A stretch of DNA of 64,000 nt from an uncultured Clostridia bacterium (GTDB lineage: Bacteria > Bacillota > Clostridia > Christensenellales > Borkfalkiaceae), in NCBI GenBank assembly GCA_930990665.1, contig CAKNQN010000007.1, positions 27,660 to 91,659 on the forward strand. The letters are read 5' to 3'. The position numbers and the translations under genes are program-made. Of this stretch, positions 41,122-50,702 are shown one piece after another. The notes beneath the pieces are model-generated. The model worked only from the letters and a program-made list of their open reading frames with translations, was not told the origin of the DNA and searched no databases. The stretch's first letter is position 1; every line of letters begins with the position of its first letter.

Positions 41122-41358
41122 GCTAACCTCCTATGCTACCGCGGGATGGCTGCGGTACGAAAACAGTATGTGCGCCGCCCGCCCGTTCTATACCCGTGCG
41201 CTCTTTCACAAGGAAATTGCCATTTTGCGAAAAAATGCTTGACTTTCCCGCGCGCATATGTTAATATAACATCCGAGCCGCTCGGAGCGGGCTTTATAAG
41301 CGCGCAGTTTTGCGCCGCCTTGGCATACGGCGAGACTGGTTAGAGGAGGTAAAGCATT

Positions 41359-41664
41359 TTGTACGCGATCATCGAAAACGGGAACAAGCAGTATAAAGTT
41401 TCCGAAGGCGACGTCGTGCGTGTCGAAAAACTCGATGCGCAGGTAGGCGACACGGTCGAATTCAAGGCGCTCATGGTTTCCGCAGACGACGGAGTCAAAG
41501 CGGGCGCGGAAGCGGCCGGCGCCAAAGTGACGGCGAAAGTCGAAGCGCAGGACAAGTACAAGAAGATCATCGTCTTCAAGTACAAGGCCAAGAAGAACGA
41601 GCGCAAAAAGCAGGGGCATCGTCAGCCTTTCACCGCGGTTAAGATCGAAAAGATCACGCTGTAA
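41359..41664 (+). CDS. rplU: 50S ribosomal protein L21
   Basis: [27 protein letters not shown] start after GAGGAGGT. Confidence 0.95.
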   Translation: MYAIIENGNKQYKVSEGDVVRVEKLDAQVGDTVEFKALMVSADDGVKAGAEAAGAKVTAKVEAQDKYKKIIVFKYKAKKNERKKQGHRQPFTAVKIEKITL

Positions 41665-41721
41665 AAGCGAGGCGAACCGACCCGCGGCGCGGGTCAGAAC
41701 AGAGACAGGAGGATAAATAAA

Positions 41722-42000
41722 ATGATTCTTATCAGTTTATTTGCTCATAAAAAAGGAACGGGCTCCTCGCACAACGGGCGTGACAGCGAGGCGAAACGCC
41801 TCGGCGTAAAGCGCAGCGACGGCCAGGAAGTGCTCGCGGGCAACATTCTCGTCCGTCAGCGCGGCACCAAGTTCCATCCCGGCAACAACGTCGGCATCGG
41901 CAAGGACGACACGCTCTTTGCTCTCATCGACGGCGTTGTAAAGTTCGAGAGACTGGGCAGAGACAAAAAGCAGGTAAGCGTCTATACGAAGGCGCAGTAA
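41722..42000 (+). CDS. rpmA: 50S ribosomal protein L27 with short N-terminal extension
   Basis: [28 protein letters not shown]. Confidence 0.96.
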   Translation: MILISLFAHKKGTGSSHNGRDSEAKRLGVKRSDGQEVLAGNILVRQRGTKFHPGNNVGIGKDDTLFALIDGVVKFERLGRDKKQVSVYTKAQ

Positions 42001-42002
42001 CA

Positions 42003-42038
42003 AAAAACCGCTCCGTTATACGGAGCGGTTTTTTTATA
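42003..42038 (+). terminator. Intrinsic terminator
   Basis: AAAAACCGCTCCGT-tat-ACGGAGCGGTTTTTTTA. Confidence 0.85.
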
Positions 42039-42165
42039 TTTCTGTTCTTCGATACAGTTTTGTCTGTGTTGACCGTATATAATTTCGCCCGGCAATGAGG
42101 GGATCCGGGTCCTTTTCGAAATAGGGGTCACGGCTTTGAAACAAGTTGTCTTTGCAAAGCTTTCT

Positions 42166-42594
42166 TCAGCCGATGCGGGAATATTTCCACTTTTGCAGTT
42201 CCGGCAGTGTACGTTTTTCGATCAGATCGGAAAAAATTCTTACCACTTCTGAAAAATCTGTCGTTTCGTAAAAATACATTCCAAGAACATCGGCCTCATT
42301 GTATTTTAACAGGTCAATGGAAAAACAATTTTTTTTGAGCGTGTGCGAAAAAAATTTATAACGAATTTTATGGAATACGGTCAGTTCAACTGCGCCTGAA
42401 ACGGAAGGCAGCATATTGACAATGATGTCTGCGCGCACTTTTGTTGCCTGTTCAAAGGCGGATCGCAGCGATTTGAGCTGTGTGGAAAGATCGTCAAACG
42501 AATGCAGCTCTCGCCCGTATTTACGGATCTCTCTTTCATCCGAAAAGTCGATCACAATCGGCTCGAAGCGGTAAAAAAATTTTTGATCGGCCAT
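42166..42594 (-). CDS. Hypothetical protein
   Basis: ORF with RBS; no recognised family. Confidence 0.5.
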   Translation of the reverse strand: MADQKFFYRFEPIVIDFSDEREIRKYGRELHSFDDLSTQLKSLRSAFEQATKVRADIIVNMLPSVSGAVELTVFHKIRYKFFSHTLKKNCFSIDLLKYNEADVLGMYFYETTDFSEVVRIFSDLIEKRTLPELQKWKYSRIG

Positions 42595-42690
42595 TTGTTC
42601 TCCTTTTTTCAAATTTTATTGTCGTCGAGTGGGGGATGGAAAAAATATGAGCGGAGGCGGAATTATCCGCCTCCGCTCATATAATCAGTA

Positions 42691-42993
42691 TCATTTGATG
42701 AGCCCGATCAGGTTTTCGTATGTTCCGTGGAAGAACAGGAACACGACGATCAGCGCGAGGAGCGCGAGGAAGATGAGTTGGAACACGAAGTTGCGTTTTG
42801 ACATCGCTTCCAGGCCGACCACGGCGATCAGAACGAGCGAGCCGTAAGTGCGGATCACTTCAAATACATTGAGCACGGAAGTGGGTAAAAAACTGAAATT
42901 TGCGTTGATGATGAGGAGTGCAAAGACGATCACCAAAACTACCGCGAGGATCTCGCCGATGATGTCGAAAACTTTTTCCAACCCTTTGAACAT
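42691..42993 (-). CDS. Small hypothetical membrane protein
   Basis: 100 aa with about three hydrophobic segments; RBS AGGAGGTT upstream. Confidence 0.65.
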   Translation of the reverse strand: MFKGLEKVFDIIGEILAVVLVIVFALLIINANFSFLPTSVLNVFEVIRTYGSLVLIAVVGLEAMSKRNFVFQLIFLALLALIVVFLFFHGTYENLIGLIK

Positions 42994-43088
42994 ATTGAAC
43001 CTCCTTGATTTCCGCTTAGCGGTAATTTTATTCTACACGGCGGGGGAGATTTTGTCAATAATTTTATCAAAATTTATTTCCGGCCTGT

Positions 43089-43643
43089 CTATTCGCCGTA
43101 GCGCTTTCTTGTCGTTTTTTTGGCGGCCGAAAGAGCATCTGCCGCGGCGATCGAGGCGGTGATATCCACTTTGTTTCCCTCTTCGTCTCTGGGAACGGAG
43201 GGAATATAGACGCGTTTCCCGAATCCGTCGGAAAATTTGCGCGCGAAATATTCGGCCAGGACGTTCACAAACAGTCCCCAAAGGAGGAAGGGAATGGTCA
43301 GGACGGCTACGACGAGCGAAAAGGCACTCGAAGAATGCACGGCGGAAACGAGCAAACTGATCGTGACGGCGGAGGAGAGCAGCTGCGAAAGGTACTTTGC
43401 CATCTTGATAAAGCGGTGCAGCCTGGGACGCGGCTTATTTTTAAGATTGATCCGATAGCTGACAAAAGTCACGGCGGCGGTCAGGATGAACGTGGTGGCG
43501 ATGAGTACCAGAAGCGCGATGCTCAGCCCGTTGCGGAAGGTCCGGTAATAGTACGTCGCATAGGCGGCATAGACGGCATATCCCGCAAAAAATATACAGC
43601 TGATAATAAAGCGCGAGCGCTTGATCTTTTCTTTCAGACTCAT
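43089..43643 (-). CDS. Hypothetical membrane protein
   Basis: Multiple TM segments; RBS present upstream of ATG at 43643. Confidence 0.65.
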   Translation of the reverse strand: MSLKEKIKRSRFIISCIFFAGYAVYAAYATYYYRTFRNGLSIALLVLIATTFILTAAVTFVSYRINLKNKPRPRLHRFIKMAKYLSQLLSSAVTISLLVSAVHSSSAFSLVVAVLTIPFLLWGLFVNVLAEYFARKFSDGFGKRVYIPSVPRDEEGNKVDITASIAAADALSAAKKTTRKRYGE

Positions 43644-44079
43644 GGTCACTCCTTGTCCCAACATTATACACTTCCCTCGTCCTTTTGGCAAATGGTTTTG
43701 GGGGCAGCCCTCCTTTTCAGTCCTTTTGCCGTACTCTTTTTTGTCGCTTTTCGGAGAAATTTTTCCGATCGCTTTCTTTTTATGGCGGAATGTTCTATAA
43801 TAGAAAAGCCTGAACGGAGAGAATATGAAAAGGGATTGAAAATTTTCGGCAGCGTGTACGGCGGGGCGGAGCTGCTATTTCCCGTGGCGAAGGATATCAC
43901 CTGAACAGCTATGAATACGTGCGGAAATACGCCCGGGACGGGACATGGAATCTGACTTCCTCTTTATGGCTGAGGGCGCACTCATCTGTTCTTATCTACG
44001 ATGTAAACGATGTGCGGCTGACCGCATTTTACGCCTGCCATGGTGTGGAATATATATTTTTTGATTATGGTCTTTGAAA

Positions 44080-44913
44080 ATGCAGACGTTCTTTTACAAC
44101 GGAGAATTTTTCAGTCCGGAACAGACACTCGGCTGCGGCCAGACCTTCCGCTGGCATCGGAAAGAGGGCGGATGGATGGTCTTTTCGGCGGATAAGGCGT
44201 GCTTGTTGGAGAATGCGGAAGGACAGGTCCGCCTCACTTTGCGGGAGGAGGACGCGGAATATTTCCGGAATTATTTCGATCTTTCCCGCGATTATGCAGC
44301 TGTCATTGCGCGGTCAAAAAGCTGCGGCAGCGACGCCGTTGCGAGGGCGGCCGCTTTCGGGCAGGGGATCCGCATCCTGAACCAGGATCCCGAAGAGGTC
44401 ATCTTTACCTTTTTGCTCTCGCAAAACAACAATATTCCCCGCATCCGCGGTATGGTCGAACGGCTGTGCGAAGCGTTGGGTGAGCTGAGAACTTTTGCGG
44501 GAGAGGAGTATTTTACCTTTCCGCGCGCCTTGTCAGTTGCCGCCAAAGGAGAAGATTTTTTCCGCACGCTCGGGTTCGGATACCGTGCGGAGTTTATTGC
44601 AGAGACGGCCCGCATCCTTTCTGCCGAGAGCGCGGGGGAGTGGGCGGCGCTCTCCACGCCGCAGCTGCGCGAAAAACTGCTCACCCTGCCGGGGGTGGGG
44701 CCGAAGGTGGCCGACTGCATCCTGCTTTTCGGATATCACCGCACGGACGCCTTTCCCGTCGATACCTGGCTGGAAAAGGTGTTTCGCGATGAGTTCGGAG
44801 GAAAGGAAAAGGACAGGCGCAAGATCGCGGAATTTTTCTGCCGGAAGTTCGGGCAGGATGGCGGCTACATACAGCAGTATCTTTTTTATGCCAAGCGGGA
44901 AGGTGCGCTTTGA
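44080..44913 (+). CDS. OGG1-family 8-oxoguanine DNA glycosylase/AP lyase (HhH-GPD)
   Basis: FLLSQNNNIPRIRGMVERLCEALG, LTLPGVGPKVADCILLFGYHRTDAFPVDTW. Confidence 0.9.
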   Translation: MQTFFYNGEFFSPEQTLGCGQTFRWHRKEGGWMVFSADKACLLENAEGQVRLTLREEDAEYFRNYFDLSRDYAAVIARSKSCGSDAVARAAAFGQGIRILNQDPEEVIFTFLLSQNNNIPRIRGMVERLCEALGELRTFAGEEYFTFPRALSVAAKGEDFFRTLGFGYRAEFIAETARILSAESAGEWAALSTPQLREKLLTLPGVGPKVADCILLFGYHRTDAFPVDTWLEKVFRDEFGGKEKDRRKIAEFFCRKFGQDGGYIQQYLFYAKREGAL

Positions 44914-44960
44914 GCGCGGACTTTACTGCTGCCGGTATGGCAGTTGCCGCGAGAGATTTT

Positions 44961-45006
44961 ACGGGAAGGGGCGCTGCGCAGAATTCTGCGCAGCGCCCCT
45001 TCCCGT
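44961..45006. terminator. 46-bp perfect palindrome (bidirectional terminator between convergent genes)
   Basis: ACGGGAAGGGGCGCTGCGCAGAA|TTCTGCGCAGCGCCCCTTCCCGT. Confidence 0.8.
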
Positions 45007-45096
45007 TTTGAGAGAAAATTTCTTAGTATTGCAAAAAGGGAGGTGTTGATTTCCCGAAATAAGAAAGTTTTGTTTCTGAAAAAGCAGATTCCGATT

Positions 45097-45729
45097 TTAT
45101 TCGATCAGCCAGGAAAGGAGATTGGTTTCTCCATATGCTTTGTTCCAGGAGTCGTGACCGGTATTATGAAAAATCGTCAGAGAAGCTGTACCGCCGCAGC
45201 GCGTGAGGGCGTCCACCATATCGGATGAATAGGCGGGGTTGACGACATCGTCCCGATCACCATGGAAGGCGCGAACGGGAATATGTTTGAGCGCTGGTAC
45301 GCGCCAGGCCATCCCGCCGCCGCAAACAGGGGCTAGACGGGAAAAAGTATGCGGATAGCGGAAAGCAAGGTCCCAAACTCCGAACCCACCCATGCTCACA
45401 CCCGTAAGACTGATTCTGGAAAGGTCAGCTTCATATGTCTTTGCCGTTTCGTCGATGAGGTCTTTCAGTTCAGACAGGTAATCGCTCCATACCCGGTCTT
45501 GGTCGGGAATCTGCGGACAGAGGGTGATCGCATTTACGGGAGAATCTTTTTCAAAAATTTTCGGAATGCTGTGTGCCCTTAAAATTGTAAGATCGCTGCC
45601 TCTTTCTCCCGCACCGTGAAGAAAGACGATCAGGGGCAAACCTTTTTGCGGCGGATCGCTTGGAAAAGAGATCAGATAATTGAGTCGTTTTCGTTTGTCA
45701 TCGGCCTGAACATAAACTTGTTTTTGCAT
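45097..45729 (-). CDS. Alpha/beta hydrolase esterase (phospholipase/carboxylesterase-like)
   Basis: LIVFLHGAGERGSD, ISLTGVSMGGFGVWDLAFRYP, FHGDRDDVVNP. Confidence 0.8.
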   Translation of the reverse strand: MQKQVYVQADDKRKRLNYLISFPSDPPQKGLPLIVFLHGAGERGSDLTILRAHSIPKIFEKDSPVNAITLCPQIPDQDRVWSDYLSELKDLIDETAKTYEADLSRISLTGVSMGGFGVWDLAFRYPHTFSRLAPVCGGGMAWRVPALKHIPVRAFHGDRDDVVNPAYSSDMVDALTRCGGTASLTIFHNTGHDSWNKAYGETNLLSWLIE

Positions 45730-45773
45730 GTCATTTCCTCTGAAAAAATTTTTTTGAAATAGTCTTAAGAAAG

Positions 45774-45880
45774 TGTTTCTCTGTTGTTTAACCGCATCCA
45801 TTCTGAAGGGGACATTCCGTAATGCTGCTTAAAAAAACGATAGAATGTGGGAATGGAGGGAAAAATCTTTGTAGGAAAGG
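45774..45880 (-). pseudogene. AraC-family regulator C-terminal relic
   Basis: Reverse strand reads KIFPSIPTFYRFFKQHYGMSPSEWMRLNNRETLS-stop, the AraC HTH2 signature, without an upstream ORF. Confidence 0.6.
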
Positions 45881-45967
45881 ATTCCCGTACGAAGAACGGT
45901 AAATCAATTTATTATTCCGCCGGTTCGCTCGGACAACGGAAGATAGGAACGAACTAGAGGGAAAACC

Positions 45968-47947
45968 ATGTTTGCATTGTTTGAAAAAGAAAAAAATCGT
46001 ATCGGAAAGGTCGATGTGACACTCTGCTGCTATGGGGAGGACAGAGCGGTGTTCCCGGTTGAATACAGCGTTTGCCGGCGCGGCGCCGTCGTGCGAGCGG
46101 AGGGACGAGGGCAGCAGATTCGGGATACGCTGACGCTGACCAGAAGAGGGGCGGGCTATGTCGCTACGCGGCGTTTTCAGAACATCGGCAAAGAGCCGAT
46201 CAGACTGAAAGAGCTATGCCTGACGGCGAATGGCCTGGATTTCGGCGGTGCGGCGGAGGACGACTACTTTTACAGCAACGAAAATCCGAGGATCTACGGC
46301 ACTTTTACCCTACCTTTGGATTACGACAGGGCCGCGGCCGCCTGTACGGATAAGGTCAGGACGGATACTCGCTGGGCGGATCCGGAAACGGTCGGCGGCA
46401 GGATCGGCGCGTCCCCATACCAGCCATTTCCGGCCCTGCTTGTGAGCAATTATGACTGTTCTTGCGGCCTTGTGCACGGCAGCCTGTCGCAGGACGTGTT
46501 TTATCATAATTATGAAGCGGGACATGCCGGAAACGGCGCTTTCTTAAAGGTTTTTTCCTCCTTCAAATCGATCGCGTATCGGATCGTCCGACCGGGTGAA
46601 ACGCTGACGGACAGATGGTATTTGGGCTTGACGGAGCGCGCGGATGACATCAACGAGATCTTTTCGGAATATACGTCGCGGCTGCGCAGCGTGTTGCACA
46701 GGAAGAAGCGATCGGTTTGCGGCAGGGCGTTCGTGTGGGGGTCGTGGAACGACGGCGTGTATCGAGATGTTTCCGAAGATCTGCTGATCGGGCAGGCGGA
46801 ACAGTTGAAAAAATATTTTCCGCAGATAAAGTGGCTGCAGCTGGATGACGGATACTCTTCTTTTTGTGAAGCGGATCCCGATCGAGCAGCGCATGGCATC
46901 GGTACAGCATATGAAGGGGAAGCGGGCACAGACAGAAAAAAATTCCCGGAAGGGCTCAGAGGATTTGCGCAAAAGGTGAAAGCCCGCGGCCTGCATCCCG
47001 CGCTTTGGGTGGGTGGGCTTTGTCCCCGACAGACAAAGATCGTAAAAGAGCATCCCGACTGGTTTACCGATTATTCATACCGAATTCCAGATTCTATGCC
47101 CATGGACGTGAGTTTGCCGGAGGTCAGACAATATCTTCGCTTTGCACTCGACGAGTTTTTGGTCAAAGACGGATTGGAAGGGATCAAACATGATTTTTGG
47201 TCGTACGCCTTCGAAGATTCGCACGACCTTTTGAAAAATAAGGACAAATCGGGTTACGAATACAGAAAATGGTGGCTCCATGAGATTCGTAAGCGGCTTC
47301 CCGTATACGGATATATGGAGAGTGGATGCGATATAGGACTGGGGAATCCCTTTCTGGGCGAATATTTCGACAATTACCGTTACGGCCTGGACGTCGGAGC
47401 GGGGGACTGGAACAAAATCAGAACGACGATGTTCTGGGGGACGGCATGCATTTCGACGCGCGTCAGCGATCTGATTCTTCCCAACAGCGATGCCGTAGGA
47501 TTAATGAAAGGGCTTTGCGACGCGGATTTTATGTTTTTGCTAAATTATGCGCTCGCTACGGGAAGTCTTGTCGAGTTGTCCGGGATTTACGATGAACAGA
47601 GCGACAGCCGCCGCATTGCCCTATTGCAAAAAGCGACGGCAATGGCCCGAAACGGGATCGACGTGCGTTATATAAAATTTGATTACCGCAGACGGGGAAT
47701 GGTGTTGTCGGAGATTCTGTTCAGCGACAGCGCAGAAGTTTGCGGGAAAGAGGTTGTCGGGCGGGTCGCGCTGTTCAATGCGGAGGAGAGGCCAAAGGAG
47801 ATCTCTTTTACGGCTGAGGAGATCGGGGTTCCGCCGGAATGCGAGCTCGTCGACGGATGGACGGGCGAAAAGTCAGTTTTTTCCGGGCGTTGCAGCCGAT
47901 TTCTTTCCGCACACGGAAGCAAACTTTACTTTTTGAAGAAAAAGTAA
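45968..47947 (+). CDS. Alpha-galactosidase-like glycoside hydrolase (GH36/clan GH-D)
   Basis: KWLQLDDGYSSF, FAQKVKARGLHPALWVGGLCP, DGLEGIKHDFWSYAF. Confidence 0.8.
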   Translation: MFALFEKEKNRIGKVDVTLCCYGEDRAVFPVEYSVCRRGAVVRAEGRGQQIRDTLTLTRRGAGYVATRRFQNIGKEPIRLKELCLTANGLDFGGAAEDDYFYSNENPRIYGTFTLPLDYDRAAAACTDKVRTDTRWADPETVGGRIGASPYQPFPALLVSNYDCSCGLVHGSLSQDVFYHNYEAGHAGNGAFLKVFSSFKSIAYRIVRPGETLTDRWYLGLTERADDINEIFSEYTSRLRSVLHRKKRSVCGRAFVWGSWNDGVYRDVSEDLLIGQAEQLKKYFPQIKWLQLDDGYSSFCEADPDRAAHGIGTAYEGEAGTDRKKFPEGLRGFAQKVKARGLHPALWVGGLCPRQTKIVKEHPDWFTDYSYRIPDSMPMDVSLPEVRQYLRFALDEFLVKDGLEGIKHDFWSYAFEDSHDLLKNKDKSGYEYRKWWLHEIRKRLPVYGYMESGCDIGLGNPFLGEYFDNYRYGLDVGAGDWNKIRTTMFWGTACISTRVSDLILPNSDAVGLMKGLCDADFMFLLNYALATGSLVELSGIYDEQSDSRRIALLQKATAMARNGIDVRYIKFDYRRRGMVLSEILFSDSAEVCGKEVVGRVALFNAEERPKEISFTAEEIGVPPECELVDGWTGEKSVFSGRCSRFLSAHGSKLYFLKKK

Positions 47948-48051
47948 AATTGCCGCCGAGACGAGTTTCCGTGGCTTAGCCGATCGTCGGAGAACATCGG
48001 AGTTGTCAAAGAGGAGGAGAATATCATTTTTATTTTATGGCGGACAGACCA

Positions 48052-48080
48052 TTGACAATTTTCCGTGTTTTCGATATAAT
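48052..48080 (+). promoter_or_regulatory. SigA-type promoter for feoAB
   Basis: TTGACA 48052-57, 17-bp spacer, TATAAT 48075-80. Confidence 0.75.
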
Positions 48081-48092
48081 GATAAACAGATA

Positions 48093-48226
48093 GGAGGGTG
48101 CATTTTTTTCATGCGCCCTCTTGGTGTATAGTCAAATGGACAGATGACGCAGGAAAGTGTCTGAGACAGTTCTTGCTGCCGGGTGCCGATAACGGAACTA
48201 GGCAGAAAGGAATCGGGAGATAGAGC
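48093..48226 (+). promoter_or_regulatory. Structured 5' leader of feoAB, candidate metal-responsive riboswitch
   Basis: Hairpin GAGGGTGCAT...ATGCGCCCTC, then crossing pairs AGTTC/GAACT and CTGCC/GGCAG (pseudoknot-capable). Confidence 0.4.
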
Positions 48227-48469
48227 ATGGAATTGAGCGAGGCGAGGGTGGACAAGGGTTATATCGTCAAAAAGATCGATCTTCCCTTCGAGACGGAGCG
48301 GCGGCTGCAGGCGCTGGGCATGACGCAGGATGCGCCGATCATCGTTCTCAACCGAAAGGGGAAGGGGATCCTCATTATCAAGCTGCGCGGCACGCGCTTT
48401 GCGCTTGGGTACAACATTACCAGGAACATACAGGTGGAAGAGGCGGTAGAAACAGATGAAAAGGACTAA
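48227..48469 (+). CDS. feoA: Ferrous iron transport protein A
   Basis: Small SH3-like FeoA pattern (IKKIDLPFETERRLQALGMTQDAPIIVLNRKG...) overlapping feoB. Confidence 0.85.
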   Translation: MELSEARVDKGYIVKKIDLPFETERRLQALGMTQDAPIIVLNRKGKGILIIKLRGTRFALGYNITRNIQVEEAVETDEKD

Positions 48470-50582
48470 AGGGAAGTGTTCCGCATGCGGCGCGGCATGC
48501 GGCGCGCAGTGCGATGCGCCGCGCGCACAGGACAGTGACGTGCAGATGACGATCGGGTTCATCGGCAACCCGAACTGCGGCAAGACCACTCTCTTCAACG
48601 CATATACGGGAGCCAATCTGAAGGTGGCCAACTGGCCGGGCGTCACGGTGGAGAAGGTGGAGGGCACCTTCAAAGAGCACGGCGAAAAGATACGGCTGGT
48701 CGATCTGCCGGGTACATACAGCCTCACATCCTACACGATGGAAGAGACGGTATCGCGCAACTTCATTCTGAGCGACGAAGTGGATGTCGTCATCAACGTG
48801 GTGGACGCCTCCGCACTTGAGCGCGGGCTTTACCTCACGCTGCAGCTTCTGGAACTGGGCAAGCCGGTCGTGATCGCCCTCAATATGATGGACATTGTCC
48901 TCAAACGCGGCATGGAGATCGACCTGCACCGACTGCCCGAAATGCTTGGTGTGCCGGTGATCCCCGTCTCCGCGCGCAAGCGCACGGGGCTGGACATTCT
49001 CATCCATGCGGCCATCCACCACAAGGACAGCAAGGGCCCCGATCCGCTCGTGCACGAGCACAAGGAGGCTTCGCACCACGCGCATGATCACCATTCCGAA
49101 TATGCTATGGTCTATTCGGACGGCATGGAAGACAAGATCGATGCGGTGAGCGGCGAGCTTCTGAAAAGGTATCCGGACATCGCCAACGTGCGTTGGCACG
49201 CCATCAAGACGCTGGAAGGGGACAAGGAGATCCTCGAAAAATACCCCGTCGAGGTGCCGGGGGTGACGGACAAGAATTACGAGTCGGAGATCATCAACGA
49301 AAAGTATGAATTTATCGGCGAGATCATCGACGAGGTGATGGTGCACAAGCAGAGACAGGACAGGCTGACCGACAAGCTGGACAAGGTGCTCACGCACAGG
49401 ATCTGGGGGATCCCCGTCTTTCTCGGCATCATGGCCGTCGTCTTCTTTCTCACCTTTTTCGTGGGAGATCTGATCAAGAGCCTTCTGGAAATGGGCATCG
49501 GCGCCCTTTCGGACGCGGCCTCTTCGGGAATGGAGGCGGCGGGCGTGAGCGTCATCATCCGTTCGCTGGTCGTCGACGGGGTCATCGGCGGCGTCGGGGT
49601 GATCGTCACCTTTTTGCCCAACATCTGTATTCTCTTCCTGGCGCTTGCCTTTCTGGAAGACAGCGGCTATATGGCGCGCGTCGCCTATGTGATGGAAGGG
49701 GTCATGAGCAAGCTCGGGCTTTCGGGCAGGGCATTCATCCCCATGCTCCTCGGCTTCGGTTGTACCGTTCCCGCGATCATGGCCTCGCGCGCGCTGGAAA
49801 ATAAGCGCGACCGTTTCAAGGTGATGCTCGTCACTCCCTTCATGAGCTGCAACGCCCGCCTGACCGTATACATCTTGTTTGCGGAGATGTTCTTTGCGCA
49901 GTATGCCATGCTCGTGGCCTACTCCATGTATATTCTCGGACTTCTGGTGGCCCTTGCGGTCTGCGCGATCCTGCACCTCATCGACCGGAAAAAGGCAGTC
50001 AACTATCTCCTCATCGAACTCCCCGAATATAAGCTGCCCGATCGCCATACGGTGGGCATCTACGTCTGGGAAAAGGTCAAAGATTATCTCGTGAAAGCGG
50101 GGACGACCATCTTTGCCGCCACGCTCATCATCTGGGCGCTTTTGCATCTGGGGCCGACGGGATATGTCGACGGTGAGGCGATGTCGAACAGTTTTGCGGC
50201 ATACGTAGGTAAGTTTTTGGAACCGGTGTTCGGACCTGTGGGGCTCGGATTCTGGCAGATCGTGGTCGCGCTCATTGCCGGGATCTCGGCCAAAGAGGTG
50301 GTCGTATCCAGCTGTGCGGTGCTGTTCGGCATCGCCAACGCAAGCTCCGCGGCCGGCATGAGTTCCTTTGCGGCGGCACTGGCGGGAATCGGGTTTGGTC
50401 CCCTCAATGCGGTGTGCCTGATGGTTTTCTGTCTGCTGTACATTCCCTGTGCGGCGGCGCTCGCCACCATCCGTAAGGAGTCGAAAAGCTGGCTCTGGAT
50501 GGGCGGCACGGCGTTTTTCCAGCTGGCCGTCGCGTATGTCATCACGCTCGTCGTGTACCAGATCGGCCTTCTCATAATCTGA
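48456..50582 (+). CDS. feoB: Ferrous iron transport protein B with Cys-rich N-terminal leader
   Basis: GFIGNPNCGKTTLFNAYTGANLKVANWPGVTVEKVEG, LVDLPGTYSLTSYTMEE; FeoB gate domains. Confidence 0.96.
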   Translation: MKRTKGKCSACGAACGAQCDAPRAQDSDVQMTIGFIGNPNCGKTTLFNAYTGANLKVANWPGVTVEKVEGTFKEHGEKIRLVDLPGTYSLTSYTMEETVSRNFILSDEVDVVINVVDASALERGLYLTLQLLELGKPVVIALNMMDIVLKRGMEIDLHRLPEMLGVPVIPVSARKRTGLDILIHAAIHHKDSKGPDPLVHEHKEASHHAHDHHSEYAMVYSDGMEDKIDAVSGELLKRYPDIANVRWHAIKTLEGDKEILEKYPVEVPGVTDKNYESEIINEKYEFIGEIIDEVMVHKQRQDRLTDKLDKVLTHRIWGIPVFLGIMAVVFFLTFFVGDLIKSLLEMGIGALSDAASSGMEAAGVSVIIRSLVVDGVIGGVGVIVTFLPNICILFLALAFLEDSGYMARVAYVMEGVMSKLGLSGRAFIPMLLGFGCTVPAIMASRALENKRDRFKVMLVTPFMSCNARLTVYILFAEMFFAQYAMLVAYSMYILGLLVALAVCAILHLIDRKKAVNYLLIELPEYKLPDRHTVGIYVWEKVKDYLVKAGTTIFAATLIIWALLHLGPTGYVDGEAMSNSFAAYVGKFLEPVFGPVGLGFWQIVVALIAGISAKEVVVSSCAVLFGIANASSAAGMSSFAAALAGIGFGPLNAVCLMVFCLLYIPCAAALATIRKESKSWLWMGGTAFFQLAVAYVITLVVYQIGLLII

Positions 50583-50635
50583 TGGCGCAAGAAATTTTTG
50601 CGCGGCCGTTCGGCTGCGGTTAGAAAAAGATTGCG

Positions 50636-50702
50636 CCGGCACGCAAAAATGCGTGCCGGCGGCATAAATTAGGGCGGCTCCTGTAAGAGCCGCCCTTTTT
50701 TT
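50636..50702 (+). terminator. Tandem hairpins with terminal T-tract
   Basis: GCCGGCACGCA...TGCGTGCCGGC then AGGGCGGCTC-ctgtaa-GAGCCGCCCTTTTTTT. Confidence 0.85.
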
